DNA of 64,000 bases, from positions 5,332,001 to 5,396,000 of the forward strand of contig NZ_CP033972.1 of NCBI RefSeq assembly GCF_003855095.1, written 5' to 3'. Below the pieces are notes generated by a model. The model made no database searches. It was not told the origin of the DNA and worked only from the letters and a program-made list of their open reading frames with translations. Positions within the stretch are counted from its first letter, which is position 1. Every line of letters starts with the position of its first letter. Below, piece after piece: positions 10,197 to 20,814 of the stretch. Source of the DNA: Gordonia insulae (GTDB taxonomy: Bacteria > Actinomycetota > Actinomycetes > Mycobacteriales > Mycobacteriaceae). The translations under genes and the position numbers were made by a program.

Positions 10197-11072
10197 TCAG
10201 CGGTCGGTCGCCGCGCGTCGGTATCCGCGGAGGGCGGGCAGTGTGAACACAGCGAGCAGCAACGCCGCCCAGATGATCACCTTGATCAGGTTCTCGGTGA
10301 TCGGTCCGCCGGATGCGAGTGACCGCATGACCTCGATGGCCGGCGTCATCGGCTGATTCGCGACGATCGGCTGCAGCCATCCGGGGTAGGCCTCGAGGGG
10401 ACTGAACCCTGAATTGAAGAACATCATCACGCTCGCGCCGAGTGAGATCAGTGGCACGATCGGCGCCGTCGGCTTCGTGTTCACGGCCAGCGCGAGGACC
10501 ATCATGGAGAACGCCATTCCGTAGAGCAACGCGACCCCGACGATGCCCGCCGCCGCCCAGGCGCCCTGGGTGAACCGGAATCCGATGAACACCCCCGCGA
10601 TCAGCAGCACCACCGTGGCGACCAGGATGCGGACGAGTTCGGCGATGATCCGGGCACTCAGGTCGGCCGCCCGGTTGATGGGCAGGACGTACAGACGCCC
10701 GAGCAGGCCGGTGGCACGTTCCCGGTTGAGGCGTACCGCGGCCGCCATCGAACCGAACATGGCGCCGACCAGGATCACCAGTGGCACCGTCCCGTACGCG
10801 CTGTTCTGTCCGGTCGTGTCGGCGACGACCTCACCGAGCACCACCTTGAACATCACCATGGCCAGGGCCGGGAACAACAGGCTCTGCGTCAGCGTCGAGT
10901 AGTCCCGTAGCCAGACCGTCAACTGCCGGCCGGACAGGATCAGCGTCTGCGCCGTCCATGCCCCGACGGTGTGCTCCGGCGGCGAGTCGGCCGTCGGCAT
11001 GTCGTCGGCTGCTGTCACGGTGAGTGTCGGCTGTGCTGTCGTCGCTGCTGTCGTCGCCGATGTCCTCGTCAT
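10197..11072 (-). CDS. ABC-2 type transporter permease (DrrB/DrrC-like), second of pair
   Basis: The 291-residue membrane protein begins MTRTSATTAATTAQ and has a 60-residue cytoplasmic N-terminus. It then has the ABC-2 permease pattern: SLLFPALAMVMFKVV, a GAMFGSMAAAVRLNRERATG cytoplasmic stretch, and LIAGVFIGFRF, MVLALAVNTK and FFNSGFSPLEAYPGWLQPI. The ATG at 11072 overlaps the upstream permease stop (ATGA), so the two are one transcriptional unit. The frame extends further upstream, but only antisense to the next gene. The pair probably exports a lipid or lipopeptide, possibly the NRPS product. No ABC ATPase is in the window. Confidence 0.85.
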   Translation of the reverse strand: MTRTSATTAATTAQPTLTVTAADDMPTADSPPEHTVGAWTAQTLILSGRQLTVWLRDYSTLTQSLLFPALAMVMFKVVLGEVVADTTGQNSAYGTVPLVILVGAMFGSMAAAVRLNRERATGLLGRLYVLPINRAADLSARIIAELVRILVATVVLLIAGVFIGFRFTQGAWAAAGIVGVALLYGMAFSMMVLALAVNTKPTAPIVPLISLGASVMMFFNSGFSPLEAYPGWLQPIVANQPMTPAIEVMRSLASGGPITENLIKVIIWAALLLAVFTLPALRGYRRAATDR

Positions 11073-12043
11073 GCGTGCGACCTCCGTTCCGCCCAGAAGA
11101 GCAGGGCGGCGGCCAACGCGGCGAGGCCCACACACCAGAACACCGTCGGCGCGACGACCGGCCAGGTGGCGCTGCCGTCGTTGAATGCCCGCATGGCATC
11201 GGAGAACTGCGAGACCGGCTGATTGCGGGCGAACGGCGCGATCCAATCGGGAAACCTGCTCGCCGGCACGAACCCGGTGGACAACATGCCGAGCACCAGG
11301 ATCGGCAGGCCGATCAGCTGGCTGGTCGACTCCGGGCTGCTCGCCAGCAACCCCAGCGCGTCGGCGATCACCGACACCAGCAGCCCGACCGAGAGCGCGA
11401 CGGCGTAGAGACCGACGGTCCCGTCGACGCCACCGTGCGGCCGCCATCCGATGACCAGGCTCGCGATGGTCGCGAACGAGAGCGATATCACCAACAGGAT
11501 GGCGTTGGCCGATCCGCGCGCCGCGACCGGGACCACACCGTTCATCGGCATCACCCGGAATCGGACGTTGATGCCGCGCATCCCGTCCATCGACGAGCGC
11601 ATCGCGGACGACGATGCGACGAACGACACGGATTGCAGGGCGATGATCGGCATGAGGTACTGCGCATAGTCCATGCCGGGGTAGCTGTCCATCATCGAGC
11701 GCAGCGGGATGTAGAAGCAGACGGCCAGGAATGCCGGCGCGATGATCGCGAAGACGATCTCGCCGTTGCGGACGATGCCGAACACGCCCCGGGAGGTCAG
11801 TGCCCACCACTGGTGTAGCGCGTTGATCTGCGGGGGAGAGGCCTCGGCCACCGGGGGATCCACAGGAGGATCCACCGGCGGATGCGGTGCGGCGGTATCT
11901 GTTGCTCGGGTGATCAGGGGGTCGGCACTTTCGTCGTCGGGAAGCGGGGCGTCGAGGGGAGCACCTCGTCGAGGGTAGTTGCCCGGCCGGCGGCGGCCCG
12001 TTGTCGGCAGTGCACGCACAACCGACAGCACCCACGGCGCCAC
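11069..12043 (-). CDS. ABC-2 type transporter permease (DrrB/DrrC-like), first of pair
   Basis: This product of up to 324 residues is paralogous in layout to the permease that follows it. It has a cytoplasmic N-terminus with a Pro-rich PPVDPPVDPPV stretch, then IVFAIIAPAFLAVCFYIPLR, SSSAMRSSMDGMRGINVRF, ASLVIGWRPHG, LGLLASSPES, LSTGFVPASRFPDWI and a final membrane helix. The GTG start at 12043 has no convincing ribosome binding site, and the true start may be up to 60 codons further in. It is divergent from NRPS-1, which suggests a shared control region and a role in exporting the peptide. The partner ATPase is not seen here. Confidence 0.75.
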   Translation of the reverse strand: MAPWVLSVVRALPTTGRRRPGNYPRRGAPLDAPLPDDESADPLITRATDTAAPHPPVDPPVDPPVAEASPPQINALHQWWALTSRGVFGIVRNGEIVFAIIAPAFLAVCFYIPLRSMMDSYPGMDYAQYLMPIIALQSVSFVASSSAMRSSMDGMRGINVRFRVMPMNGVVPVAARGSANAILLVISLSFATIASLVIGWRPHGGVDGTVGLYAVALSVGLLVSVIADALGLLASSPESTSQLIGLPILVLGMLSTGFVPASRFPDWIAPFARNQPVSQFSDAMRAFNDGSATWPVVAPTVFWCVGLAALAAALLFWAERRSHA

Positions 12044-12483
12044 CGGACAGCGTTCCCACAGGTTGGACTCGTAGAGTCCATCCGTGACCAGCGCGACATC
12101 GACCCTCGGCCACCGGCCCGGACCTGCGACGATCCGGCCGGTTGATGGCCCGGCCGACGCATCGATTACGGTCTCTCGGGTTGTGTTCGGGACCGTTCGT
12201 CGGCGAATGTTGCAGCAGACGTTGTAACGAACCGGCCACGAAGAACGAAATACGTCGTGGCTTTTGGAAGTTAGTTACTGACACTAAGGGAGTTGGATCG
12301 ACAGCTGATTCACACGGTCGGGGGATCGGTCGGGGGAGATCGTCGTCATCATCCGCACTGCGGATCGGCGGCGAAGCACGCACGGAACGAGAGACGTCGT
12401 CGGGTGCCACATGCGGGAGTTCATCCTGCGGTACCCACAGGCCCCCGGGCGGAACGACGCACCCCCGAACGAGAGCGAGCCGA
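12044..12483. promoter_or_regulatory. Divergent intergenic region between permeases and NRPS-1
   Basis: These 440 bases lie between the permease start (minus strand) and the chosen NRPS-1 ATG (plus strand). The part from about 12160 to 12300 is visibly richer in A and T than its surroundings, as expected for promoters. The frame is open back to a TTG at 12142, but that stretch has no NRPS-like sequence. I see no convincing -35/-10 pair at standard spacing. It probably holds both promoters and operator sites. Confidence 0.5.
12271..12287. promoter_or_regulatory. Possible operator (imperfect palindrome)
   Basis: TTAGTTACTGACACTAA has perfect 5-base inverted arms (TTAGT...ACTAA) with a 7-base centre. 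It lies in the A/T-richer part of the divergent region, about 200 bases upstream of the NRPS-1 start. The shape resembles TetR-type operators. No regulator gene is visible in the window. Confidence 0.3.
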
Positions 12484-15400
12484 ATGGACCCGACCGAAAG
12501 CGCGGATCGTCGCGCTGTCGACGACGTGGGGTACCGGCAGCTGTCCTTGACCGCCGCACAGCGCGGCATGTGGTTCGCGGAGAATCTGTCCCCCGACTAC
12601 TCGGTGATCGTCGCCCAATATCTCGACATCCGGGACGACGACCGTCCGCTCGACATCGAGCTGTTCGCCCGTGTGGTCGGCGAGGTGGCCTGGCAACTCG
12701 AGTCCACCTTCACCCGCATCATCGAGGTCGACGGCGTACCCATGCAGGTCGTCGATCCGGAGGTCGACTTCCGACTCGAGGTCCTCGACTTCCGCGACGA
12801 CCCGGATCCCATCGCGCGCGCCCACCGGTGGATGCACGACGACCACCAGCGCACCATCGACCTGGCCGACGATCGTCTCGCGATCACCAGGCTGATCCGG
12901 GTGGCCGACGATCGCGCCTTCTGGTATCTGCGGGCGCATCACATCGCCATCGACGGCTACGCCGCGCTGACCTCCGTCCACGAGGTCCTCGACCGGTACA
13001 ACGCGATCATCCGCGGGCAGGAGCCCGTCGACCGGCCGCGGGCCGACCTCGCCGAGCTCGTCGCCGACGACGCCGCGTACACGGCCGGCACCCGGAGGGA
13101 GACCGACCGCAGCCATTGGGCCGCGCGGGTCGCGGATCTGCCCGAACGGGTCAGCCTCGCGGTCACGTCCGCCATCGCACCCCTGCACCCGGTGAACGTG
13201 GTGGCCGGCCGAGCGCTCGACGGTGACGTGCAGCGGGCCCTCGAAGATCACGCGGCGAAGACCTCGAGCTCGCCCGCGGTGGTGTTGACCGCCGCATTCT
13301 CCGCCTACCTCTCGCGGATGACCGGGACCGACGACGTGGTGCTGAGCCTGCCGGTGACCGGTCGCGCCACGGCCCGCATCAAGCGGGCCAGCGGGATGGT
13401 GTCCAACATGCTTCCGATCGTCGCGCGTGACGTGCGCGGGCTGCGTCTGCTCGATCTCGTCGAGCAACTCAAGATGGAACTGACCGGGGCGCTACGGCAT
13501 CAGCGATATCGGTTCGAGGACATTCGGATCGATGCCGGGATGGGACAGTCGAACGCCGCGTCGTTCGGCCCGATCATCAACATGATGTTCTTCGACAAGC
13601 CGATCGAGCTCGTCGGTGCGCATGTCGACTATCAGATCCTGTCGTCGGGCATTCTGGAGGACCTGCGCGTCAACCTGTATCAGGCCGGTCCGGGGGAGCG
13701 GCTCGTCGTGGACCTGCACGGCAACCCGGGCCTCTACGCACAGTCCGAACTCGACGGGCACCTGCAACGCTTCCTGACCTTCCTCGAGCGCCTGCTGGCC
13801 GACCCGCACGCGACGATCATCGACATCGACCTCCTCCTCGACGACGAACGTGACGAGGTGCACGCGCTCGGACGTGGACCGCGCGCACGCGTGCCGGCCG
13901 ATGACGACGGTGTGCTCGACGCGTTCGAGCAGCAGGTCACCCGGTCACCGGACGCGGTGGCGATCGATTTCGACGGCCGCACATGGACATACGCGCAGTT
14001 CGATGCTCTGCGCCTGCGACTGGCGCGCGAGATCGCTGATTCCGGTGTCGTCCCGGGTGAGCGGGTCGTGGTGTCGCTGCCGCGCGGCGTCGCCCAGGTC
14101 TGTGCCGTCTACGCGGTGCTCACCGTCGGGGGGACCTACGTGCCCGTCGATCCCGAACAGCCCGCGCGCCGGCGCGCCCTGATCGCGGAAACCGTTGGGG
14201 CGCAGGTCGTCGTCGACGCGGCGTACCTGCGGTTCGTCGGCTTCGACGAGAACCGCACCGACATCGCGGGGCCGGCGAATACGGTATGGTCCCCGCCACG
14301 CGGCTGCGGCGGGGACGCGTCGGCGTACGTCATCTTCACCTCCGGCTCGACCGGGGCGCCGAAGGGCGTCGAGGTGGGACACCGCGCGGTGATCAACCGC
14401 CTGTCCTGGATGCAGGACGACCACCCGATCCGCGCCGACGACGCGATCCTCTACAAGACACCCATCACCTTCGACGTCTCCGTCTGGGAGCTGTTCTGGC
14501 CGTTGGGCGTCGGCGCCCGGATGGTGATCGCACGGCCGGATGGCCATCGCGACCCCGAATACCTCGCCGGCCTGATCTCCGAACGCGGCGTCTCCGTCCT
14601 GCATTTCGTCCCGTCCATGCTCGATGCATACGCCGACATCATCGCGCACCGCAGTCGCGCGGATGCCCCGATCTTCGGGCCGTCGGTGCGCACGGTGTTC
14701 ACCTCGGGCGAGACGTTGAGTCGTGCACTGGCCGACAAGGTGGCCGCCGCCGGTCCGGTCGAACTCGTCAACCTCTACGGTCCGACCGAGGCGGCCGTCG
14801 ACGTCACCGGACATCGGGTGGCGCGGCGGGGCGGGCCGGTGCCGATCGGTCGGCCGGTCGCCAACACCGACATCCGTGTCCTCGACTCGCGCTTGCGCCC
14901 GGTACCCGTCGGGGTCGCCGGCGAGCTGTACATCTGTGGGGCGCAACTGGCGCGTGGCTATGTCGGCCGACCCGAGCTGACCGCCGACCGGTTCGTGGCC
15001 GACCCGGCCGGGCTCGGCGCACGGATGTACCGCACCGGTGATCTCGTCCGCTGGAACGCCTCCGGTGAACTGGAGTATCTGGGGCGCACCGACTTCCAGG
15101 TCAAGATCCGGGGCCAGCGGGTCGAACTCGGGGAGATCGAGGCGGTCCTGCTCGAGGCTCCGGGCGTCGATGCGGCGGTCGTGGTGGCGCGCGCCGACGA
15201 CGGTGCGCCACCGATGCTGGTGGCCTACCTGCGGTCGGACTCCGCCGAGGTCTCCGCGACGGAGACGATCGCATTCTGTCGCCGACGCCTCCCGTCGCAC
15301 ATGGTGCCGTCCGCGGTGTTGGTCCTCGACGACTTCCCGGTCAACGCCTCGGGCAAACTCGATCGTGCCGCGCTGCCCGCGCCGGCGCTCGCCGCCGACG

Positions 15401-18400
15401 TCGCGTACGAGGCGCCGACGTCACCGGTGGAGGTGGCGTTGGCCGAGCTCATCGTCGACCTGGTCGGCGTGGAGCGGGTCGGGCTGCGCGACAACATCTT
15501 CGCGATCGGCGGTGATTCGCTGACAGCGGCCCGTCTGGTGTCGAGGGCGCGCACCGAGCACGGCATCTCGGTGCAGTTGACCGACGTCTTCGACAATCCG
15601 ACCGTCGGCGACCTCGCCCGCCGTGCGGATGGCGGCCTCGACGCGGCGTTGCCCGTGCTCGTGCCGGTCGGCGACCGCGGTCCCCGGGTACCGCTGTCCC
15701 ACGCCCAGGTCCGCCTGTGGTTCATCAACCGGATGGACCCGGCCGCGTCGACCTACAACATGCCCGGCGCGATCCGGCTCGGCGCCGATGCAGACATCGC
15801 CGCGCTGCGCCTCGCCGTCCGCGACGTGCTCGAGCGGCACGAGTCGCTGCGGACCCGGTATCCCTCGGTCGACGGCGAACCGGTGCAACAGATCCTGTCC
15901 ATCGACGACGTGGCGCACGTCGCGGATGTCGACGTACGCCGGATCGACACCGTGGCGCACGTCGCGGATGTCGACGTACGCCGCATCGACTCCGCGGACA
16001 CCGTGGCGCACGTCGCCGATGTCGACGTCCGCCGCATCGACTCCCCGGTCGCCGACGCCGTGGCCGAAGAGGTCGACCGCGGCTTCGACCTGGTGGACGA
16101 GATCGGTTTCCGGTGGGCACTGCTCGCCGACGACGATGGGTTCGTCGCCGTCGTCGTCCTGCACCACATCTCCGCCGACGGGTTCTCGCTGCCGCCGCTG
16201 ATCCGCGATCTGCGTCAGGCCTACGATGCCCGTCGCGCCGGGCGCGCACCGGGATTCGAACCGCTGCCCATCCAGTACGCCGACTTCGCGTTGTGGCAGC
16301 ACCGCGTACTCGGGGACGCGGAGAGTCCGACCGCCACGCGGACGCGGGAGCTCGAGTTCTGGCGCTCCGAGCTTGCCGGGATGCCGGAGTTGCTGGCCCT
16401 GCCGACCGATCGTCCGCGCCCCGAGATGGCCAGTGGTCGAGGTGGTTACGTCGACCTCGTCGTCGACGCCGATCTTGTCACCGGCATCCGAGCGCTGGCG
16501 CGCAGCGCCTCGGTGACCCCGTTCGCGGTGGTCCACGCGGCGCTGGCCGCGGTGTTGGCGCGGCTGGCCGACACCGACGAAGTCGCGATCGGGACCGCGG
16601 TCGCCGGACGTGAAGACGAACTGACCGCCGACCTCGTCGGCATGTTCGTCAACACCGTCGTCCTGCGTACGCCGGTGCCGACGGCGGCGACGGTCACCGA
16701 TCTGCTGAGCACCGCGCACACCGGCCGCGCCCACGCGATGTCCAACGCGCACATCCCCTTCGAACGGGTGGTGGATGCGGTGGCCCCGCAGCGGTCCTTC
16801 GCGCACACCCCGCTCTTCCAGGTCGCGCTCACCATGCAGACCGATCGGTCCGGTGACGTTGCGCAGTGGACCGATTCGTCCGGTCCTCTCGACGCCCGTG
16901 TGCCCGCGGCCAAGTACGACCTCGCGTTCGCCCTCACCGAGCATGCCGCGGGTCAGGCGGGAGCCACCCGGTATGACGTCGAGATCTCCTACGCCACAGA
17001 TCTGTTCGACGAATCGACGGTCGCCGGGATCGGCGATCACCTGATCACGATGCTGCGGGGGATGACGGCCGATCCGCACGGGCACGTCGCGCACATCGAT
17101 CTGTTGCCGCCCGACCAGGTCGCCGCACTCACCGAGGCGCCGCACGACACGGTGGAGCCGCGGACCCTGCGTGAGTTGCTCGCCGCCGGCGCGGCAGCGG
17201 CCGATCCGGCCTCGCCGGCCCTCGTCGGCGACGAGACGGAGATGACCTGGTCGGTGTTCGATGCCCGCACCGATCAGCTCGCCCGCGAACTCGTCTCCCG
17301 CGGTGCGCGTCCCGGCACATCGGTGGCCATCTCGATCAGCCGCTCGGTCTACTCGGTGTTCGCCGCGGTCGCGGTGGCGAAGACCGGTGCCGCGTTCGTG
17401 GCCATCGATCCGCGCCACCCCGAGGTCCGACGCCGGGAGATGCTCGAGGATGCCGAGCCGGTGCTGGGTCTGACCGTTCTCGGTGTCGCGGACGAGGTCC
17501 CGGACGGTGTCGAGTGGCTGGTGATCGACGATGAGCCCGTCGAGCTGCAGGTGGCCGGCCACCGGGGTACGGCACTACGTGACGATGAGCTGCTCGCCCG
17601 ACCGAGTGCCGACGACACCGCCTACCTGATCTACACCTCGGGTTCCACCGGACGGCCCAAGGCCACCGCGGTCACCCATCGCGGACTGGCCAACCTCGTC
17701 GCCAACCAGCGTCGCCTGCTGGGGGTGGGACCGGACAGCAGCGTGCTGCACGTCGCATCGCCGAGTTTCGACGCCTCGATGTTCGAGCTGACCATGGCCC
17801 TGTGTACCGGTGGTCGGCTCGTGGTCAGCCCGGCCGACGTCTTCGGCGGCGCCGAACTCGGCTCGATCATCGCCACCGGCGGGGTCACCCACGCGGTGAT
17901 GACACCGTCGGCACTGAGCACCCTGGAGCCACAGGCGGTCCCGGGCCTCTCGACCGTCGTCAGCGTGGGCGAACCGTGTCCGCCGGAACTGATGCGCCGA
18001 TGGGTCGGGGCGGGCCGCCGGTTCCTCAACCTCTACGGGCCGACCGAGGCCACCATCTGGGCGACCGCGACCGGCCCGATGCGCGCCGACGACGTCGTCA
18101 CCATCGGGACCCCGGTGCCCGGGGTCGGGGCGTTGGTCCTCGACCGGGGCCTCCGACCGGTGCCCGCAGGGGTGCCCGGCGAGCTCTACCTCACCGGCAC
18201 CCAACTCGCCCGTGGCTATCACGGCCGGACCGACCTGACCGCAGGCCGGTTCGTCGCCGACCCGTTCACGTCGGGGGCCCGGATGTATCGCACCGGCGAT
18301 CGCGTCGTCCGCACCTCGTCCGGTGCGCTGATCTACTACGGCCGCAGCGACTTCCAGATCAAGATCCGTGGACAGCGGATCGAACCGGGCGAGGTGGATG

Positions 18401-20814
18401 CCGCACTGATGGATCATCCCGGGGTGGGCAACGCGCTCAGCCTCGGAGTGTCCGGACCGGCCGGTGAGACCACACTCGTCTCCTACGTCACGATCGTCGA
18501 CGAGATCTCGCCGACGCCGCAGGATCTCCTCGATCACGCGGCATCCCGGCTCCCGGCTCACCTGGTGCCCCATACCGTGGTGATCGTCGACGCCTTCGAG
18601 CTGTCGCCGGTCGGCAAGATCGACCGTGCCGCACTGCCCCCTGTCGACATCTCCGTGAGCGACGAGTTCGTCGCACCGCGCAGCGAGATGGAGGCGGTGG
18701 TCGCCGACATCTTTGCCCACGTCCTCGGCGTCCCGCGGGTCGGCGTGCACCACAGCTTCTTCGACCTCGGTGGCAACTCGCTCTCGGCGACCAAGGTGGC
18801 GTCCCGACTCGCCGAGATCCTCGACAGCCGGGTCCCGGTCCGGGATCTGTTCGAGAAGCCCACCGCCGCCGGATTCGCCGCCCATCTCACCGCGAGCATG
18901 ACCGGACGGTCCGCACCGCCGCTGACCGCGCGCACCCGTGCCGCGGTGGTCCCCGTGTCGGGCGTGCAGCGTGGCATGTGGCTGCTCAACCGCGCCGACC
19001 CGGAGTCGGCCAACTACAATGTGGCACTGGCCCTCCGGCTGTCCGGCGACCTCGACGTCGAGGCATTGCGGGCGGCGACGATCGACGTGATCCGCCGTCA
19101 CGAATCACTGCGCACGACCTATCCGATGATGAACTCGGTGCCGAAGCAGATGATCGTGCCCGCCGATGTGTTCGCCGACGACCTGGACCTGCGCGTCGTC
19201 GACGTCGCGGGGGACGTGGCGGACGAGATCGCACGTGTCACGGGTGCGGGTTTCGACATCGTGTCGAGAGCACCGGTCCGGATGTCGGTGCTGCGCAACG
19301 GTCCCGAGGACCACGTCCTCGTCTTCGTCGTGCATCACATCAGCGCGGACGGGGCGTCCATGGCCCCGCTGGCGCGAGACCTGATGACCGCCTACGCCGC
19401 CCGGCTGGTCGGCGCCGCCCCTGCGTGGGAGCCCCTCGACATCCAGTACGCGGACTTCACGCTGTGGCAATCGGATCGGCTGGCGGCCGTCGGCGACGGC
19501 GGCGTCACCGAGGGTGACCGTCAGCTGCAGTACTGGACGGAGCGTCTCGCCGGTGCGCCCGATCAGATCGAACTGCCCACCGATCGCCCGCGCCCGCGGA
19601 CACCGAGTTTCGACGGTGATGTCGTGGAGTTCGAGATCCCCGCGGATCTGGTCACCGCACTCGGGTCGCTCGCCCGGGCGAGCAACACCACGTTGTTCAT
19701 GGTGACGCACGCCGCGTTCGCGGTGCTGCTCGGTCGGATCACCGGCAAGGACGACCTGGTGATCGGCACTCCGTACGCGGGCCGGGGTGACGTCGCCCTC
19801 GAGGCCGTGGTCGGCATGTTCGTCAACACGCTGGCGTTGCGGACGCGGGTGTCGGTGGACGAGTCGTTCTCCGGGTTGCTCGACCGCGTCCGGAACGACG
19901 ACCTGGTCGACATGGCGCACGGTGACGTCGCGTTCGACGACATCGCGGCGCGGGTACTGGAGACGACCCCCACGTCCTACAACCCGCTGTTCCAGGTGAT
20001 GTTCGCCTTCCAGAACATCGAGTTCCCGACCCTGGAGCTCGACGGTCTGCGGATCACACCGGAAAGTGATTCGCTCACCGCGGCGAAGGTCGACCTGCAG
20101 TTGACCGTGTTCCCGCGAGACCCGGCGGGCCGGACGTCCGACGGTGCGATGAAGGTTCAGTTGCTGTATGCGACGGACCTTTTCGATGCAGCGACGATCG
20201 AGCGGTTGGCGCAATGGTACCTGCGTGTGCTCGATGCGGTGACCGCCGATCCGGTCTGTATCGTGGGTGACATCGTGCTGGATCTCGCTGACCCCGACGT
20301 CGTCGACGCCGACGACATCGCCTCCATCGCGGACCCCTCCCCGGCCTCCTGGCGGGAGCTGGTGTCCGGGGCCTCGGCGACCGATCCTGAGGCCGCGGCG
20401 GTCGAACGCGACGGATATCTGCTGACGTTCGGTGAGCTCGAATCGATGACCGTCACGATGGCGACCGTGTTGCCGGATGACGACCCGAATGCCGCCCTGA
20501 CGATGGCGTTGATGAGCCTGGTGCCGGACCTGGCCGCGGCCGGCCCGGACGCCCTGCACTCCGTGATCGGCGAGTTGCGTTCGCGCGCCGCTGCTGTCAC
20601 CGGCGCCGGGAGCGAAGCGAGCGGGCCGAATGTCACCGGCGCCGGGAGCGAAGCGAGCGGGCCGAATGTCACCGGCGCCGGGAGCGAAGCGAGCGGGCCG
20701 AATGTCACCGGCGCCGGGAGCGAAGCGAGCGGGCCGGATCAGGATCAGAATGTCTACCGGCTTCCGGCGGCCGGTGACGCCCTGTCCGCGGCGGAAGGTG
20801 TCGACAGGGCGTGA
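12484..20814 (+). CDS. Nonribosomal peptide synthetase NRPS-1 (C-A-T-C-A-T-C)
   Basis: This 2776-residue synthetase is read from the ATG at 12484 ([10 protein letters not shown]), which lies just before the first C domain; longer starts add only non-homologous sequence. Domains by residue: C1 about 17-463 (HHIAIDG), A1 480-970, T1 (GGDSL near 1010), C2 1069-1545 (HHISADG near 1227), A2 1565-2055, T2 (GGNSL near 2096), C3 2157-2600 (HHISADG near 2284), then a 170-residue tail. The N-terminal C domain, with no module before it, suggests initiation with an acyl group. A1 reads as serine. The final C domain has no A-T partner in this protein; NRPS-2, whose GTG overlaps this stop, begins with an A domain. 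The tail resembles the first part of an A domain and carries a 36-base repeat four times. Confidence 0.95.
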   Translation: MDPTESADRRAVDDVGYRQLSLTAAQRGMWFAENLSPDYSVIVAQYLDIRDDDRPLDIELFARVVGEVAWQLESTFTRIIEVDGVPMQVVDPEVDFRLEVLDFRDDPDPIARAHRWMHDDHQRTIDLADDRLAITRLIRVADDRAFWYLRAHHIAIDGYAALTSVHEVLDRYNAIIRGQEPVDRPRADLAELVADDAAYTAGTRRETDRSHWAARVADLPERVSLAVTSAIAPLHPVNVVAGRALDGDVQRALEDHAAKTSSSPAVVLTAAFSAYLSRMTGTDDVVLSLPVTGRATARIKRASGMVSNMLPIVARDVRGLRLLDLVEQLKMELTGALRHQRYRFEDIRIDAGMGQSNAASFGPIINMMFFDKPIELVGAHVDYQILSSGILEDLRVNLYQAGPGERLVVDLHGNPGLYAQSELDGHLQRFLTFLERLLADPHATIIDIDLLLDDERDEVHALGRGPRARVPADDDGVLDAFEQQVTRSPDAVAIDFDGRTWTYAQFDALRLRLAREIADSGVVPGERVVVSLPRGVAQVCAVYAVLTVGGTYVPVDPEQPARRRALIAETVGAQVVVDAAYLRFVGFDENRTDIAGPANTVWSPPRGCGGDASAYVIFTSGSTGAPKGVEVGHRAVINRLSWMQDDHPIRADDAILYKTPITFDVSVWELFWPLGVGARMVIARPDGHRDPEYLAGLISERGVSVLHFVPSMLDAYADIIAHRSRADAPIFGPSVRTVFTSGETLSRALADKVAAAGPVELVNLYGPTEAAVDVTGHRVARRGGPVPIGRPVANTDIRVLDSRLRPVPVGVAGELYICGAQLARGYVGRPELTADRFVADPAGLGARMYRTGDLVRWNASGELEYLGRTDFQVKIRGQRVELGEIEAVLLEAPGVDAAVVVARADDGAPPMLVAYLRSDSAEVSATETIAFCRRRLPSHMVPSAVLVLDDFPVNASGKLDRAALPAPALAADVAYEAPTSPVEVALAELIVDLVGVERVGLRDNIFAIGGDSLTAARLVSRARTEHGISVQLTDVFDNPTVGDLARRADGGLDAALPVLVPVGDRGPRVPLSHAQVRLWFINRMDPAASTYNMPGAIRLGADADIAALRLAVRDVLERHESLRTRYPSVDGEPVQQILSIDDVAHVADVDVRRIDTVAHVADVDVRRIDSADTVAHVADVDVRRIDSPVADAVAEEVDRGFDLVDEIGFRWALLADDDGFVAVVVLHHISADGFSLPPLIRDLRQAYDARRAGRAPGFEPLPIQYADFALWQHRVLGDAESPTATRTRELEFWRSELAGMPELLALPTDRPRPEMASGRGGYVDLVVDADLVTGIRALARSASVTPFAVVHAALAAVLARLADTDEVAIGTAVAGREDELTADLVGMFVNTVVLRTPVPTAATVTDLLSTAHTGRAHAMSNAHIPFERVVDAVAPQRSFAHTPLFQVALTMQTDRSGDVAQWTDSSGPLDARVPAAKYDLAFALTEHAAGQAGATRYDVEISYATDLFDESTVAGIGDHLITMLRGMTADPHGHVAHIDLLPPDQVAALTEAPHDTVEPRTLRELLAAGAAAADPASPALVGDETEMTWSVFDARTDQLARELVSRGARPGTSVAISISRSVYSVFAAVAVAKTGAAFVAIDPRHPEVRRREMLEDAEPVLGLTVLGVADEVPDGVEWLVIDDEPVELQVAGHRGTALRDDELLARPSADDTAYLIYTSGSTGRPKATAVTHRGLANLVANQRRLLGVGPDSSVLHVASPSFDASMFELTMALCTGGRLVVSPADVFGGAELGSIIATGGVTHAVMTPSALSTLEPQAVPGLSTVVSVGEPCPPELMRRWVGAGRRFLNLYGPTEATIWATATGPMRADDVVTIGTPVPGVGALVLDRGLRPVPAGVPGELYLTGTQLARGYHGRTDLTAGRFVADPFTSGARMYRTGDRVVRTSSGALIYYGRSDFQIKIRGQRIEPGEVDAALMDHPGVGNALSLGVSGPAGETTLVSYVTIVDEISPTPQDLLDHAASRLPAHLVPHTVVIVDAFELSPVGKIDRAALPPVDISVSDEFVAPRSEMEAVVADIFAHVLGVPRVGVHHSFFDLGGNSLSATKVASRLAEILDSRVPVRDLFEKPTAAGFAAHLTASMTGRSAPPLTARTRAAVVPVSGVQRGMWLLNRADPESANYNVALALRLSGDLDVEALRAATIDVIRRHESLRTTYPMMNSVPKQMIVPADVFADDLDLRVVDVAGDVADEIARVTGAGFDIVSRAPVRMSVLRNGPEDHVLVFVVHHISADGASMAPLARDLMTAYAARLVGAAPAWEPLDIQYADFTLWQSDRLAAVGDGGVTEGDRQLQYWTERLAGAPDQIELPTDRPRPRTPSFDGDVVEFEIPADLVTALGSLARASNTTLFMVTHAAFAVLLGRITGKDDLVIGTPYAGRGDVALEAVVGMFVNTLALRTRVSVDESFSGLLDRVRNDDLVDMAHGDVAFDDIAARVLETTPTSYNPLFQVMFAFQNIEFPTLELDGLRITPESDSLTAAKVDLQLTVFPRDPAGRTSDGAMKVQLLYATDLFDAATIERLAQWYLRVLDAVTADPVCIVGDIVLDLADPDVVDADDIASIADPSPASWRELVSGASATDPEAAAVERDGYLLTFGELESMTVTMATVLPDDDPNAALTMALMSLVPDLAAAGPDALHSVIGELRSRAAAVTGAGSEASGPNVTGAGSEASGPNVTGAGSEASGPNVTGAGSEASGPDQDQNVYRLPAAGDALSAAEGVDRA
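12532..15690 (+). other. NRPS module 1: starter C - A (Ser) - T
   Basis: The C domain begins [20 protein letters not shown] and has an intact HHIAIDG (12937-12957), so it should be catalytic. As the first domain of the line it may join a fatty acid to residue 1. The A domain has [18 protein letters not shown] and the NASGKLDR lysine. Its specificity residues read D-V-W-H-F-S-L-V-D-K, the serine code known from EntF. The T domain has IGGDSL (near 15510). Confidence 0.85.
15691..18948 (+). other. NRPS module 2: C - A - T
   Basis: The C domain ([23 protein letters not shown] near 16162) is of the L-accepting type and contains a threefold 42-base repeat in a loop. The A domain ([24 protein letters not shown]) gives the residues D-A-F-V-V-V-L-I-W-K by my alignment. 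I cannot match this to a known amino acid. It belongs with A6 and A10, which share the DAFV start and the W at position 9. The T domain has LGGNSL (near 18769). Confidence 0.8.
15910..16044 (+). repeat. In-frame tandem repeat in the C domain of module 2
   Basis: Three copies of a 42-base unit encode [13 protein letters not shown] plus one residue; the second copy has 9 extra bases. The repeat lies in the loop after the QQILSIDD strand and before the HHISADG motif, the place where module 13 carries a different repeat. The frame is kept. Confidence 0.9.
18949..20295 (+). other. NRPS module 3, C domain only (end of NRPS-1)
   Basis: This is a complete C domain ([27 protein letters not shown] near 19333, and [13 protein letters not shown] towards its end). 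It is followed not by an A domain but by a tail with only weak A-domain resemblance. Its A-T partner is the start of NRPS-2, so module 3 is divided between two proteins and needs a protein-protein contact in trans. Confidence 0.85.
20296..20811 (+). other. C-terminal tail of NRPS-1 (possible docking region)
   Basis: About 170 residues follow C3. The first part ([20 protein letters not shown] then GELES) resembles the very start of an A domain. The segment ending [12 protein letters not shown] is helical in composition. Then come the four 12-residue repeats and a short end. The N-terminus of NRPS-2 has a comparable stretch ([20 protein letters not shown]), so the two may be matching contact regions. 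This is inference. Confidence 0.4.
20596..20739 (+). repeat. In-frame 36-bp repeat, four copies, in the NRPS-1 tail
   Basis: Four consecutive 36-base units encode [12 protein letters not shown]; the last ends in D. The units are essentially identical at the DNA level, which points to recent expansion. The part GGGAGCGAAGCGAGCGGGCC is related to the core repeat of the GH13 gene and of NRPS-2. Confidence 0.95.

Noticed and set aside
12142..12483. Extension of NRPS-1 to a TTG at 12142
   Set aside because: The added 114 residues have no domain likeness and pass through the A/T-richer control region; the ATG at 12484 lies just before the C domain.
11073..12569. Extension of the second permease frame up to 12569 on the minus strand
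   Set aside because: The extra part is antisense or out of frame to the other permease and has no membrane-protein character; the ATGA overlap at 11069-11072 gives a natural start.
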